This document shows, one piece after another, positions 1 to 8,373 of a DNA stretch of 15,856 nt. The notes under the pieces were generated by a model. That model worked only from the letters and a program-made list of their open reading frames with translations. It had not been told where the DNA came from and ran no database searches. Position numbers and translations under genes: made by a program. Each line of letters begins with the position of its first letter. Within the stretch, counting starts at the first letter, position 1. The DNA lies in contig JALXDT010000218.1 of NCBI GenBank assembly GCA_027070475.1, forward strand, positions 1 through 15,856. The letters run 5' to 3'. This DNA comes from Candidatus Aminicenantota bacterium. GTDB lineage: Bacteria; Acidobacteriota; Aminicenantia; JAMOAD01.

Positions 1-32
1 ATTTAAAATAATAAAAAACAAAGGAGGCAAGA

Positions 33-1604
33 GTGAAGAGAAGAGATTTCATCGGTATAGCCGGTGCAGGTTCTGCCATTCTGTTTGGAAGCCTGTTTTT
101 TTCGGATTTATTTGGTAATAAAAGTACAAAACCTGAGATAAACCCTGATTTTAATCCTGATGTAGAAATTGATCTTACAGCATATCAGAGAGAGATAAAC
201 ATATTCAGTGGAAAACCCACAAAGGTTTGGAGCTACACAGCAAGTTTAAAAAAAGGGCCTTCCAATACTATTCAGACTATTAATAATTCATATCTTGGTC
301 CTATTTTTAGATTTAAAAAGGGGGATAAGGTTAGAGTAATCTTTTACAATAGCATTCCCCAGGAAACAATTGTTCACTGGCATGGTTTGCATATTAATGA
401 GTTAGCGGATGGACATCCAAGATTTGTAATTAAAGAAGGTGAAAAATTTGTTTATGAATTTGAAGTTAAAAATAGGGCAGGAACATACTGGTTCCATACT
501 CACCCCCACGGTAAAACCGGACCTCAGGTGTATAGAGGTTTGGCAGGTCTTTTGATAGTAAATGACGAGGAAGAGAAAGCACTTGATTTACCAAACGGAG
601 AATTTGATATTCCTCTTGTAATACAAGACAGAACTTTTGACAGAAACAATCAACTTGTCTATCTAAGTGGGGGGATGATGGAAAGGATGAGTGGATTTTT
701 AGGGGAGCAAATTCTTGTTAACGGACACCCTGATTTAAAGTTGGATATTGAGAATTCTGTCTATAGATTAAGAATCCTTAATGGTTCAAATTCAAGAATA
801 TATAAATTAGCCTGGGAGGACGGTTCTCCTTTGGTTGTTATTGGAACTGATGGCGGTTTGCTTGATTATCCTATGGAAAAAGAATATGTGATGCTTGGCC
901 CTGCGGAAAGATTAGATGTCTGGGTGGATTTTTCAAAATATAGAGTAGGGGATGAGATTACTTTAAAAAGCCTATCCTTTTTAGGTGGAAATATAATGGG
1001 TAGAGGTGGAATGATGGGAATGATGGGGAGAGGAAGGAGAAGGAATATTTCAGATGGTGAAGAAATAGAAATTTTAAAGTTTAAAATAGTGGAAAATAGA
1101 AAGGGGGAAATAAAAACTCTACCGGATAAACTGTTAAACTTAAATTTTAACTCTGTTGATGAAGCTATAAATATTAATAATCCCAGACGTTTTGTCTTTG
1201 AAATGAATTATATGAGACCTACCATTAATGGTAGAACATTTCAGATGACAAAGGTAGCTAAGGATGAAATTGTAAAATTGAATACTGTGGAAGTATGGGA
1301 ATTGTTAAATGGTTCTGGTGGAAGAGGTAGAATGGGAGGTAGTATGATGCAGATGCCTCATCCCGTACATATACATGGTTTACAATTTCAAGTATTAGAA
1401 AGAACTTCTTCTACAAGCGGTTGGGATACTATAAAGGATGGATTTATAGACAATGGATGGAAAGATACTGTTTTATTAATGCCGGGTATGAGAGTTAAAG
1501 TGCTTTTGAAATTTGAGGATTATAAAGGTTTATTCTTATATCATTGCCATAATCTTGAGCATGAAGATCTTGGAATGATGAGAAATTATTTAATAGAAGA
1601 TTAA
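33..1604 (+). CDS. Tat-exported multicopper oxidase (CueO/McoA-like)
   Basis: Predicted periplasmic or cell-surface multicopper oxidase, probably oxidising Cu(I) or other metals with reduction of O2 to water. Residues 3-7 (RRDFI) followed by a small/hydrophobic stretch to about 23 form a twin-arginine signal. Three cupredoxin domains follow. Trinuclear and type 1 copper ligands are all visible: HWH at 115-117, HTH at 155-157, HPVHIH at 443-448, HCH at 504-506, H510 and axial M515. The C505-H510-M515 spacing matches E. coli CueO. GWKDTV at 475-480 is also CueO-like. Length (523 aa) is normal for the family. Start is GTG at 33, preceded by AAGGAGG at 21-27; the upstream promoter is outside the window. 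Unusual are two Gly/Met/Arg-rich loops (about 318-338 and 427-442), the second abutting the type 1 site. Met-rich inserts in CueO-type enzymes bind Cu(I). Substrate is inferred; a laccase-like role is possible. Confidence 0.93.
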   Translation: MKRRDFIGIAGAGSAILFGSLFFSDLFGNKSTKPEINPDFNPDVEIDLTAYQREINIFSGKPTKVWSYTASLKKGPSNTIQTINNSYLGPIFRFKKGDKVRVIFYNSIPQETIVHWHGLHINELADGHPRFVIKEGEKFVYEFEVKNRAGTYWFHTHPHGKTGPQVYRGLAGLLIVNDEEEKALDLPNGEFDIPLVIQDRTFDRNNQLVYLSGGMMERMSGFLGEQILVNGHPDLKLDIENSVYRLRILNGSNSRIYKLAWEDGSPLVVIGTDGGLLDYPMEKEYVMLGPAERLDVWVDFSKYRVGDEITLKSLSFLGGNIMGRGGMMGMMGRGRRRNISDGEEIEILKFKIVENRKGEIKTLPDKLLNLNFNSVDEAININNPRRFVFEMNYMRPTINGRTFQMTKVAKDEIVKLNTVEVWELLNGSGGRGRMGGSMMQMPHPVHIHGLQFQVLERTSSTSGWDTIKDGFIDNGWKDTVLLMPGMRVKVLLKFEDYKGLFLYHCHNLEHEDLGMMRNYLIED

Positions 1605-1645
1605 TAATTGTCAGATTGTTTTAATAATAACGAATTGGAAAATAA

Positions 1646-1716
1646 TGGAAATTTAATATAGTAAAAGTTATTATTTCTTTTATTCACCATATTTCCACTG
1701 TGTTTAGATTTTTTTT
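1646..1716 (+). terminator. possible weak terminator after the multicopper oxidase gene
   Basis: A 7-bp inverted repeat (TGGAAAT at 1646-1652 with ATTTCCA at 1691-1697) encloses a second stem (TAAAAG at 1662-1667 with CTTTTA at 1677-1682). Eight T residues follow at 1709-1716. The stems are AT-rich, the outer loop is long, and 11 nt separate stem and T-run, so this is a poor match to an intrinsic terminator. It is simply the best candidate between the oxidase stop codon and the operon promoter. Confidence 0.25.
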
Positions 1717-1727
1717 AAGCAAAAGAC

Positions 1728-1756
1728 TTGACAAGTTTGTATTTTTTTGCTAACGT
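1728..1756 (+). promoter_or_regulatory. sigma70-like promoter of the ilv-leu operon
   Basis: A perfect -35 hexamer TTGACA (1728-1733) is followed after exactly 17 bp by TAACGT (1751-1756), which keeps the three most conserved -10 positions (T, A and final T). Transcription would start near 1762-1764, about 10 nt before the ribosome binding site of the leader peptide and about 340 nt before ilvB. The -35 box lies inside a perfect 11-bp palindrome, ACTTGACAAGT at 1726-1736, which could be a repressor site or chance. Its position just upstream of an attenuator-like leader supports the call. Confidence 0.6.
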
Positions 1757-1762
1757 TTTTCA

Positions 1763-2103
1763 AATTTTTTGCAGGAGGAATAAAATGCTTAGCAAAAACC
1801 TTATTATTTTAACAAACCTTAACAGCTTAGGACTTAACTTAAATATTATTAATATAGATATATTATCTTTGATACAAATACACAATATCCTTAGATTATC
1901 CGATAGATCTGAAAAAGGTTCTTCTGCCCATTACAGTCCGCAACGGACATCCTGACTCGCATAGTTTCATAATCTAAGAATCTTTTCAGATTAATGTTTG
2001 TTCTTTCAAAGGAGAGGTTTATTGTATCCTTTTTGAAAAAATCATCATATATTTTCCAATCATCAGGAAAATATCTCTTTAACATTAATTCGGGAGGTAA
2101 TAA
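1763..2103 (+). promoter_or_regulatory. ilv-leu operon leader RNA with competing helices (putative attenuator)
   Basis: The untranslated leader between the predicted transcription start and ilvB. Helix 1 pairs 1890-1899 with 1969-1978 (10 perfect bp). Helix 2 pairs 1906-1923 with 1976-1992 (17 bp including two G-U, one bulged A). The two cross and share 1976-1978, so they cannot form fully together except as a partial pseudoknot. Helix 3 pairs 1990-1998 with 2081-2089 (9 perfect bp), shares 1990-1992 with helix 2, and ends 2 nt before the ilvB ribosome binding site GGGAGG (2092-2097). Local hairpins are 1936-1940/1944-1948 (GTCCG/CGGAC), 2004-2013/2027-2038 (imperfect), and 2049-2057/2066-2074 (9 bp, 8-nt loop). 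No stem is followed by a proper U-tract, so transcription termination is not evident. Translational control or Rho dependence is inferred. Confidence 0.6.
1785..1955 (+). CDS. Leu/Ile-rich attenuator leader peptide
   Basis: A 56-codon ORF with its own strong ribosome binding site (AGGAGG at 1773-1778, 6 nt before ATG). Residues 2-38 contain 11 Leu and 9 Ile (20 of 37), plus 7 Asn and no Val. Several are adjacent, such as LIIL at 6-9 and II at 21-22. Residues 39-56 are hydrophilic with no Leu or Ile, and the ORF ends at TGA 1953-1955. This is the composition of leader peptides that sense charged branched-chain tRNAs in E. coli ilv and leu operons, though it is longer than those. It lies 148 nt upstream of ilvB, directly after the promoter. 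The last control codons (L36-R37-L38, 1890-1898) coincide with one strand of an RNA helix, tying ribosome position to folding. I infer that the peptide has no function beyond regulation. The in-frame TTG at 1728 cannot be the start because it is the -35 box. Confidence 0.78.
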   Translation: MLSKNLIILTNLNSLGLNLNIINIDILSLIQIHNILRLSDRSEKGSSAHYSPQRTS

Positions 2104-3777
2104 ATGAAAATCACAGGTGCTTCAATTATTGTTAAAAAATTAATAGAGCAAAATATTGAGTATATTTTCGGTTATCCTGGAGGTTCCGTAATACCTCTTT
2201 TTGATGAGCTCTACAATTATACTGATAGGATAAAACTCATACAACCGCGACACGAACAGGGAGGAACACATGCAGCCGATGGTTATGCACGATCGACCGG
2301 AAAACCAGGGGTAGTTGTGGTAACTTCAGGTCCGGGAGCAACCAATACTGTAACAGGAATTGCGACCGCTTTTATGGACTCTGTTCCACTTGTAGTTATT
2401 ACCGGCCAGGTTCCGGTTTCCCTTATGGGAACAGATGCTTTTCAGGAAGTTGACATTACTGCCATAACATTACCTGTGACAAAAACAAATTTTCTTGTAA
2501 ATCATATAAATGAACTTGCTCCTTCTCTGGACCTTGCTTTTCACATTGCAACGACAGGAAGACCTGGTCCTGTTTTAGTTGATATCCCCTCAGACATTCA
2601 AAAAGCTGAAATAGAAGAAAGAAAAATAAAAAGAGGAAACATTGAGAATTTTCAGACAAAAACAAGAATTGATGAAAAACAGTTAGAAAATGCTTATGAG
2701 ATGATTGAAAACTCCGAAAAACCTCTTATTCTTTCCGGTGGAGGAGTTATTATCTCAGGAGCAACAAGGCTTGTTGAAAGATTCGCGGAGAAAAACAATA
2801 TTCCTATTATAACAACACTCATGGGAAAAGGAGTCTATCCTAAAAATGAGGATTTATTTTTCGAAGGTCTGGGTATGCATGGAACATACTATGGAAATTA
2901 TGCGGTTCAAAACTCTGACCTTATCATAGCTCTGGGAGTAAGGTTCAGTGATAGGATTTTGGGGAATGTTGAAAAATTCGCTCCGAGAGCAAAGATCATT
3001 CATATTGACATAGATAGATCCGAGATTGAAAAAAATGTGGCTACAATCTTAGGAATTGAGGGTGATGTAAAGAAAATTATAAATATTCTTTTAAATTTCC
3101 CGAAAGTTAAAAAGGATTTTTCAAGATGGATAGAAGAATTATCTGAGCAAAAAAGAAAATTTCCTTTGAAATACGAAAAAAGGGGACAATTAAAACCTCA
3201 GTATATTGTTGAACTTGTAAATAAATATTTTTCTGATAATACAATTATTGTTTCTGATGTGGGCCAGAATCAAATGTGGACAGCTCAGTTTTACAAATTC
3301 AAAGAGCCAAGGACCTTTCTTACAAGCGGTGGATTGGGAACAATGGGCTTTGGACTTCCCGCTGCAATAGGAGCGAAGATTGGAAACCCTGATAAAGAAG
3401 TTGTTTTGATTTCTGGAGATGGAGGCTTTCAAATGAATATCCAGGAGTTGGCTACTATCAGGAGGTATGACATTAATCTAAAGATGATTGTTATAGATAA
3501 TGCTTATCTGGGAATGGTAAAACAATGGCAGGAACTATTTTATGAAAAGAGATATTCCGCTACACCTCTTCCTGATAATCCGGATTTTTCATCACTCGCA
3601 AAAGTTTTCGGTATTAATAGCATCACAATTAAAGATTGGGAAGAAGCTGAAAAAGCTGTAAGAAAAATATCGGAAATGAATGAGCCCGTGTTAATTCATG
3701 CTCTGGTTGATCGGGATGAAAAAGTTTTTCCTATGGTTCCGGCCGGGGCATCTTTAAATGAAATAATGTTAGAGTAG
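2104..3777 (+). CDS. ilvB: acetolactate synthase, catalytic (large) subunit
   Basis: Thiamine-diphosphate enzyme that condenses two pyruvates to 2-acetolactate (Val/Leu branch), or pyruvate with 2-oxobutyrate to 2-aceto-2-hydroxybutyrate (Ile branch). The N-terminal pyrimidine-binding domain carries catalytic Glu51 in RHEQGGTHAADGYAR. The central domain (about 190-340) is the FAD-binding type. The C-terminal ThDP domain has the GDGGFQMN motif at 438-445 and LGMVKQWQ near 469-476, typical of acetolactate synthases rather than other ThDP decarboxylases. The usual NN ending the ThDP motif is D465-N466. Length 557 aa is normal. ATG at 2104 has GGGAGG 6 nt upstream. It is first in the operon, downstream of the putative attenuator, and its stop codon overlaps the ribosome binding site of ilvN. 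Confidence 0.97.
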   Translation: MKITGASIIVKKLIEQNIEYIFGYPGGSVIPLFDELYNYTDRIKLIQPRHEQGGTHAADGYARSTGKPGVVVVTSGPGATNTVTGIATAFMDSVPLVVITGQVPVSLMGTDAFQEVDITAITLPVTKTNFLVNHINELAPSLDLAFHIATTGRPGPVLVDIPSDIQKAEIEERKIKRGNIENFQTKTRIDEKQLENAYEMIENSEKPLILSGGGVIISGATRLVERFAEKNNIPIITTLMGKGVYPKNEDLFFEGLGMHGTYYGNYAVQNSDLIIALGVRFSDRILGNVEKFAPRAKIIHIDIDRSEIEKNVATILGIEGDVKKIINILLNFPKVKKDFSRWIEELSEQKRKFPLKYEKRGQLKPQYIVELVNKYFSDNTIIVSDVGQNQMWTAQFYKFKEPRTFLTSGGLGTMGFGLPAAIGAKIGNPDKEVVLISGDGGFQMNIQELATIRRYDINLKMIVIDNAYLGMVKQWQELFYEKRYSATPLPDNPDFSSLAKVFGINSITIKDWEEAEKAVRKISEMNEPVLIHALVDRDEKVFPMVPAGASLNEIMLE

Positions 3778-3788
3778 GAGGAATAAAG

Positions 3789-4028
3789 ATGAAAGAAACA
3801 AAAAAGGTAGTAAGTATTCTTGTTTTTGACAAACCCAATGTTTTAATTAAATTAATCGGGTTTTTCGAAAAAAGAGGTTATACCGTGGAAAGTATAAACC
3901 TCATTAAAACAGGAGAGAAAGAAAAAGTACGCTATATCTTTGTGTTAAACACCAAAGAAAAATCTTTTGAGAAACATAAAAATCAATTGTTCAGAATTGT
4001 TGAAACATTGGATGTTAAATTTTTATAA
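3789..4028 (+). CDS. ilvN: acetolactate synthase small subunit, ACT domain only
   Basis: Regulatory subunit expected to bind and activate the product of the preceding gene. The 79 residues comprise one ACT domain: beta strand at 7-13, helix starting near 18, and the family signature RGYTVESINL at 29-38. It lacks the C-terminal domain of the roughly 160-residue IlvH proteins, so in length it resembles E. coli IlvN and IlvM. Aligning by eye on RGY(N)xES, the positions of E. coli IlvH N11, G14 and N29, implicated in valine binding, are D14, N17 and T32 here. Valine feedback may therefore be weak or altered. IlvM, the subunit of the valine-insensitive isozyme, also departs from consensus there. 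AGGAGG at 3776-3781 lies 7 nt before ATG 3789. Co-transcription with ilvB (11-nt gap) supports the assignment. Confidence 0.9.
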   Translation: MKETKKVVSILVFDKPNVLIKLIGFFEKRGYTVESINLIKTGEKEKVRYIFVLNTKEKSFEKHKNQLFRIVETLDVKFL

Positions 4029-4044
4029 ACAGGAGGTATGTATT

Positions 4045-5059
<1,015 letters not shown>

Positions 5060-5070
<11 letters not shown>

Positions 5071-6724
5071 TCTTATGAAAAAGGGTCTTAACAGAGCTCC
5101 TCACCGTTCCCTTTTAAAAGCTCTGGGTTTAACAGATGATGAGATTAAAAGACCCATAATAGGTGTGGCAAGTTCTGTCAATGAGATCATCCCGGGACAT
5201 ATGCATTTACAGGCAATTGCAGATGCTGTGAAAGCCGGAATAAGAATGTCGGGGGGAACCCCGATGCAATTTTCTACCATAGGTATTTGTGATGGAATTG
5301 CCATGGACCATAAAGGGATGAAATTTTCTCTGCCTTCAAGGGAATTAATTGCGGATTCTGTGGAACTTGTTGCCAATGCAACTCCTTTTGATGGAATCGT
5401 TTTTGTATCAAACTGCGATAAAATTACCCCAGGGATGTTAATTGCAATGGGACGATTGAATATTCCGGCGGTTTTTATAAGCGGAGGGCCTATGCTGGCG
5501 GGCTCATACAGAGGAGAGCAAATTGATCTTGTAACTGTTTTTGAGGCAGTTGGAAGGTTTAAAAAAGGAAAGTTAACGGAGAATGAGTTAAAATATATTG
5601 AGAATATCGGATGCCCTGGTGCGGGGTCATGTTCGGGGCTTTTTACGGCTAACTCAATGAATGCTATAAGTGAAGCTCTGGGGCTTGCTCCGAAAGGAAA
5701 CGGAACTGTACCTGCTGTCTACTCTAAAAGATTAAGAATTGCAAAAACAGCGGGGGAACTTGTTATGAAGCTGGTCGAAAAAGAAGTTAAACCTTCCGAT
5801 ATTGTGGATGAAAACTCATTTTACAATGCCGTTGCTGTTGATCTTGCCCTGGGAGGGTCTACAAATACGGTTTTGCATCTAAAGGCAATAGCGGATGCAT
5901 TTGGAGTTGATTTTAGCATTGACCTTTTTGACAGCCTCGGTAAAAACATACCTCATATTTGTAATCTTTCTCCTGTTGGAAAACATCATATTCAGGATTT
6001 GAATGATGCCGGAGGAGTTTATGCGGTATTGAAGAGGCTTGCTGAAAGAGATTTGATACAAAAAGGAGCTAAAACGATTTATCAAAAAGACATCGGAGAA
6101 CTTATTGAGAATTCTTTTGTCGGTAATAATGAAATTATCAGACCTCTTAATAATCCTTATCATCAAAATGGAGGACTTGCAATTTTGTACGGAAATCTTG
6201 CTGAAAACGGAGCTGTTACAAAATTATCGGGAGTACCGGAAGGAATGCTCCATTTTAAAGGAAAAGCAGTTGTTTTTGATGATGGAGAACTTGCTTCGGA
6301 AAGAATCCTTGCGGGCGATGTGAAAGAGGGAGATGTTGTTGTAATAAGATACGAGGGTCCCAGAGGAGGTCCGGGAATGAGAGAAATGTTGTCCCCTACT
6401 GCTGCTCTGGTTGGGATGGGGTTAATCGAAAGGGTGGCTCTTATAACAGACGGAAGATTTTCTGGAGGTTCCAAAGGAGCAGTGATAGGTCATATTTCTC
6501 CCGAGGCTGCGGAAGGAGGGACTATTGCCATAGTTGAAAACGGAGATACAATTGAAATAGATTTTAAAAATAGAAAACTGAATTTGCTGTTAGGTAAGGA
6601 TGAAATAAGGGAAAGATTTTCAAGAATAAATAAATTTGACTTGAAAGAGGAAAACAGTATTCTCAGAAGATACTCACATTTTGTTAGCTCCGCTGATAAA
6701 GGAGCGGTTTACAAAAGAATATAG
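5060..6724 (+). CDS. ilvD: dihydroxyacid dehydratase (Fe-S)
   Basis: Dehydrates 2,3-dihydroxyisovalerate and 2,3-dihydroxy-3-methylvalerate to the 2-keto acids, the last shared Val/Ile step before transamination. It belongs to the IlvD/Edd family: MRSDxxKKGxxRAPHRSLLK at the N-terminus, CDGIAM (77-82), LPSRELIADS (91-100), SNCDKITPGM (117-126), GCPGAGSCSG (184-193), and the downstream GRFSGG motif. C119 and C191 sit at conserved cluster positions. The segment around 44-47 is IPGH, as in E. coli and B. subtilis enzymes, rather than the PCN of plant-type enzymes; C77 and C185 are additional candidates. Whether the cluster is 2Fe-2S or 4Fe-4S cannot be decided by eye. Length 554 aa is normal. 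AAGGAGG at 5044-5050 supports ATG 5060, overlapping the end of ilvC and suggesting translational coupling. Confidence 0.97.
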
Positions 6725-6738
6725 TTACGGAGGTATGA

Positions 6739-8373
6739 ATGAATAGAGAAAGAGTCCAAATTTTTGATACAACATTAAGGGATGGTTCCCAGGGTATGGG
6801 GATTTCCTTTTCTCTTGATGATAAATTAAGAATTACCGAAGTTCTTGATGACCTTGGGGTTGATTACATAGAAGGAGGCTGGCCTGGTTCGAATCCCAAA
6901 GACATAGCTTTTTTTAAAAATGTAAAAAACATTAAATTAAAAAACAGCAGAATTTCAGCTTTCAGTTCAACAAAAAGAGCCTTTTTGAAAATAGAGGATG
7001 ATAAAAATATTCAAACTCTGATTGCTTCGGAAACACCTGTATTCACGATTTTTGGAAAATCCTGGGACCTTCATGTTGAAAAGGCATTGAAAGTACCACT
7101 CAAAGAGAATCTTAATATGATCTACGAAACTATAAAATATCTTAAAAAATATGCTGATGAAGTGATATATGATGCAGAGCATTTTTTTGACGGTTATCAA
7201 AGTGATCCTGACTATGCCATAAAAACCATTAAAGCCGCTGAAGAAGGAGGGGCAGATATTATTGTTCTTGCAGATACAAACGGAGGTACTCCATGGTTTG
7301 TACTGGAGGATATAATAAAAAATACAAAAAAACAAATAAATGTTCCATTTGGAATTCATGCTCATAATGATTCTGATATGGCTGTTGTAAATTCTCTTGT
7401 TGCTGTGAAAAATGGTGCTATACAGGTTCAGGGAACCATAAATGGAATCGGAGAAAGATGCGGTAATGCCAATTTATGCAGTGTTATCCCCAACCTTTTT
7501 TTTAAAATGGGGGTGGAAACAATTCCCGGGGAAAACCTTAAAAAACTTACATTTGTTTCAAGATTTGTTTCAGAGCTGTCAAATAGAGCTCCTGTTACAA
7601 ACTTACCATTTGTGGGAGAGAATGCTTTTGCACATAAGGGAGGAATACATGTTTCCGCAGTGAGAAGAAATACAAAAACATATGAACATATCAGACCGGA
7701 AGATGTAGGCAATAAAAGAAAAATATTGATATCAGAGCTTTCAGGTAAGAGCAACATGCTGGAAAAAGCCAGAGAATTGGGTATTGAAGTTGATAAAAAT
7801 TCTCCTGTTGTAAGAGACATCTTAAAAAGAGTGAAAGATATGGAATCAAAAGGATACTATTTTGAAGGTGCGGAAGCTTCTTTTGAGCTTCTGTTTAAAT
7901 CTTTGACCTCGAAGGTGAAAAAATACTTTGATCTTAAAGGTTTCAGAGTATTTGTCTGGAAAGATTCTGAAAACGGAGTTCCCAAATCAGAAGCAATAAT
8001 AAAAGGGGTTGTACCGAAGGAAATTTCGAAAGAGTTTGGAATAAAAGAGACTTTTGACCATACATCAGCGGATGGTTCAGGTCCTGTTGAAGCTCTTGAC
8101 AAAGCTTTAAGAAAAGTACTGGAAAAATTTTATCCGACTTTGAAAGAGGTAAAATTAGTGGATTATAAGGTAAGAATTTTAAATGAACAGGCTGCGACAA
8201 AAGCTGCCACAAGGGTTCTTATCCAATCCACGGACGGCAAAACAAAATGGGGAACAGTTGGAGTTTCCGAAAATATTCTGGAAGCATCCTGGATTGCATT
8301 AACAGATGCATTTAAATATAAATTAATGAAAGATGATGAAAAGGAGAGGAAAAATGAAAAAAAGAAAAATTAA
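6739..8373 (+). CDS. cimA: (R)-citramalate synthase
   Basis: Condenses pyruvate with acetyl-CoA to (R)-citramalate, the entry to threonine-independent isoleucine synthesis. The N-terminal TIM-barrel has FDTTLRDGSQ at 9-18 (R14 and D15 active-site pair), metal-binding HAHND at 207-211 and GIGERCGN at 236-243. EGGWPGSNPKD at 45-55 and the SQGMG following the DTTLRDG motif separate it from isopropylmalate and homocitrate synthases and match the long CimA subfamily. Residues about 373-530 form a LeuA-type allosteric domain, which in characterised CimA proteins mediates isoleucine feedback. Length 544 aa is usual. Start ATG 6739 follows ACGGAGG (6728-6733) by 5 nt; an ATG 4 nt earlier is out of frame and stops at once. 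It lies between ilvD and leuA, and its 3' end overlaps leuA by 20 nt. No threonine deaminase gene is present in the window. Confidence 0.95.
   Translation: MNRERVQIFDTTLRDGSQGMGISFSLDDKLRITEVLDDLGVDYIEGGWPGSNPKDIAFFKNVKNIKLKNSRISAFSSTKRAFLKIEDDKNIQTLIASETPVFTIFGKSWDLHVEKALKVPLKENLNMIYETIKYLKKYADEVIYDAEHFFDGYQSDPDYAIKTIKAAEEGGADIIVLADTNGGTPWFVLEDIIKNTKKQINVPFGIHAHNDSDMAVVNSLVAVKNGAIQVQGTINGIGERCGNANLCSVIPNLFFKMGVETIPGENLKKLTFVSRFVSELSNRAPVTNLPFVGENAFAHKGGIHVSAVRRNTKTYEHIRPEDVGNKRKILISELSGKSNMLEKARELGIEVDKNSPVVRDILKRVKDMESKGYYFEGAEASFELLFKSLTSKVKKYFDLKGFRVFVWKDSENGVPKSEAIIKGVVPKEISKEFGIKETFDHTSADGSGPVEALDKALRKVLEKFYPTLKEVKLVDYKVRILNEQAATKAATRVLIQSTDGKTKWGTVGVSENILEASWIALTDAFKYKLMKDDEKERKNEKKKN

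Noticed and set aside
1728..1784. N-terminal extension of the leader ORF from a TTG codon at 1728
   Set aside because: The TTG is part of the -35 hexamer, so it would not be transcribed from this promoter. The strong AGGAGG and ATG at 1785 define a better start.
2049..2080. Intrinsic terminator in the operon leader
   Set aside because: The 9-bp stem has only two G-C pairs and is followed by CTCTTTAACA rather than a U-tract, so it was kept as a leader hairpin only.
1891..2085. 64-codon ORF on the minus strand inside the operon leader
   Set aside because: It has no ribosome binding site before its ATG, no recognisable domain, and lies antisense to the structured leader. It is most likely a chance ORF, though its codon use is not absurd.
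1763..2103. T-box riboswitch for branched-chain tRNA
   Set aside because: No T-box consensus (AGGGTGGNACCGCG-like) and no terminator/antiterminator pair were found. The Leu/Ile-rich ORF explains amino-acid sensing better.
3967..4044. Longer ilvC beginning inside ilvN
   Set aside because: The extra 26 residues do not resemble IlvC, and AGGAGG sits correctly before ATG 4045.
8333..8353. Upstream ATGs for leuA at 8333 and 8336
   Set aside because: No good ribosome binding site precedes them, and AAGGAGAGG directly serves ATG 8354.
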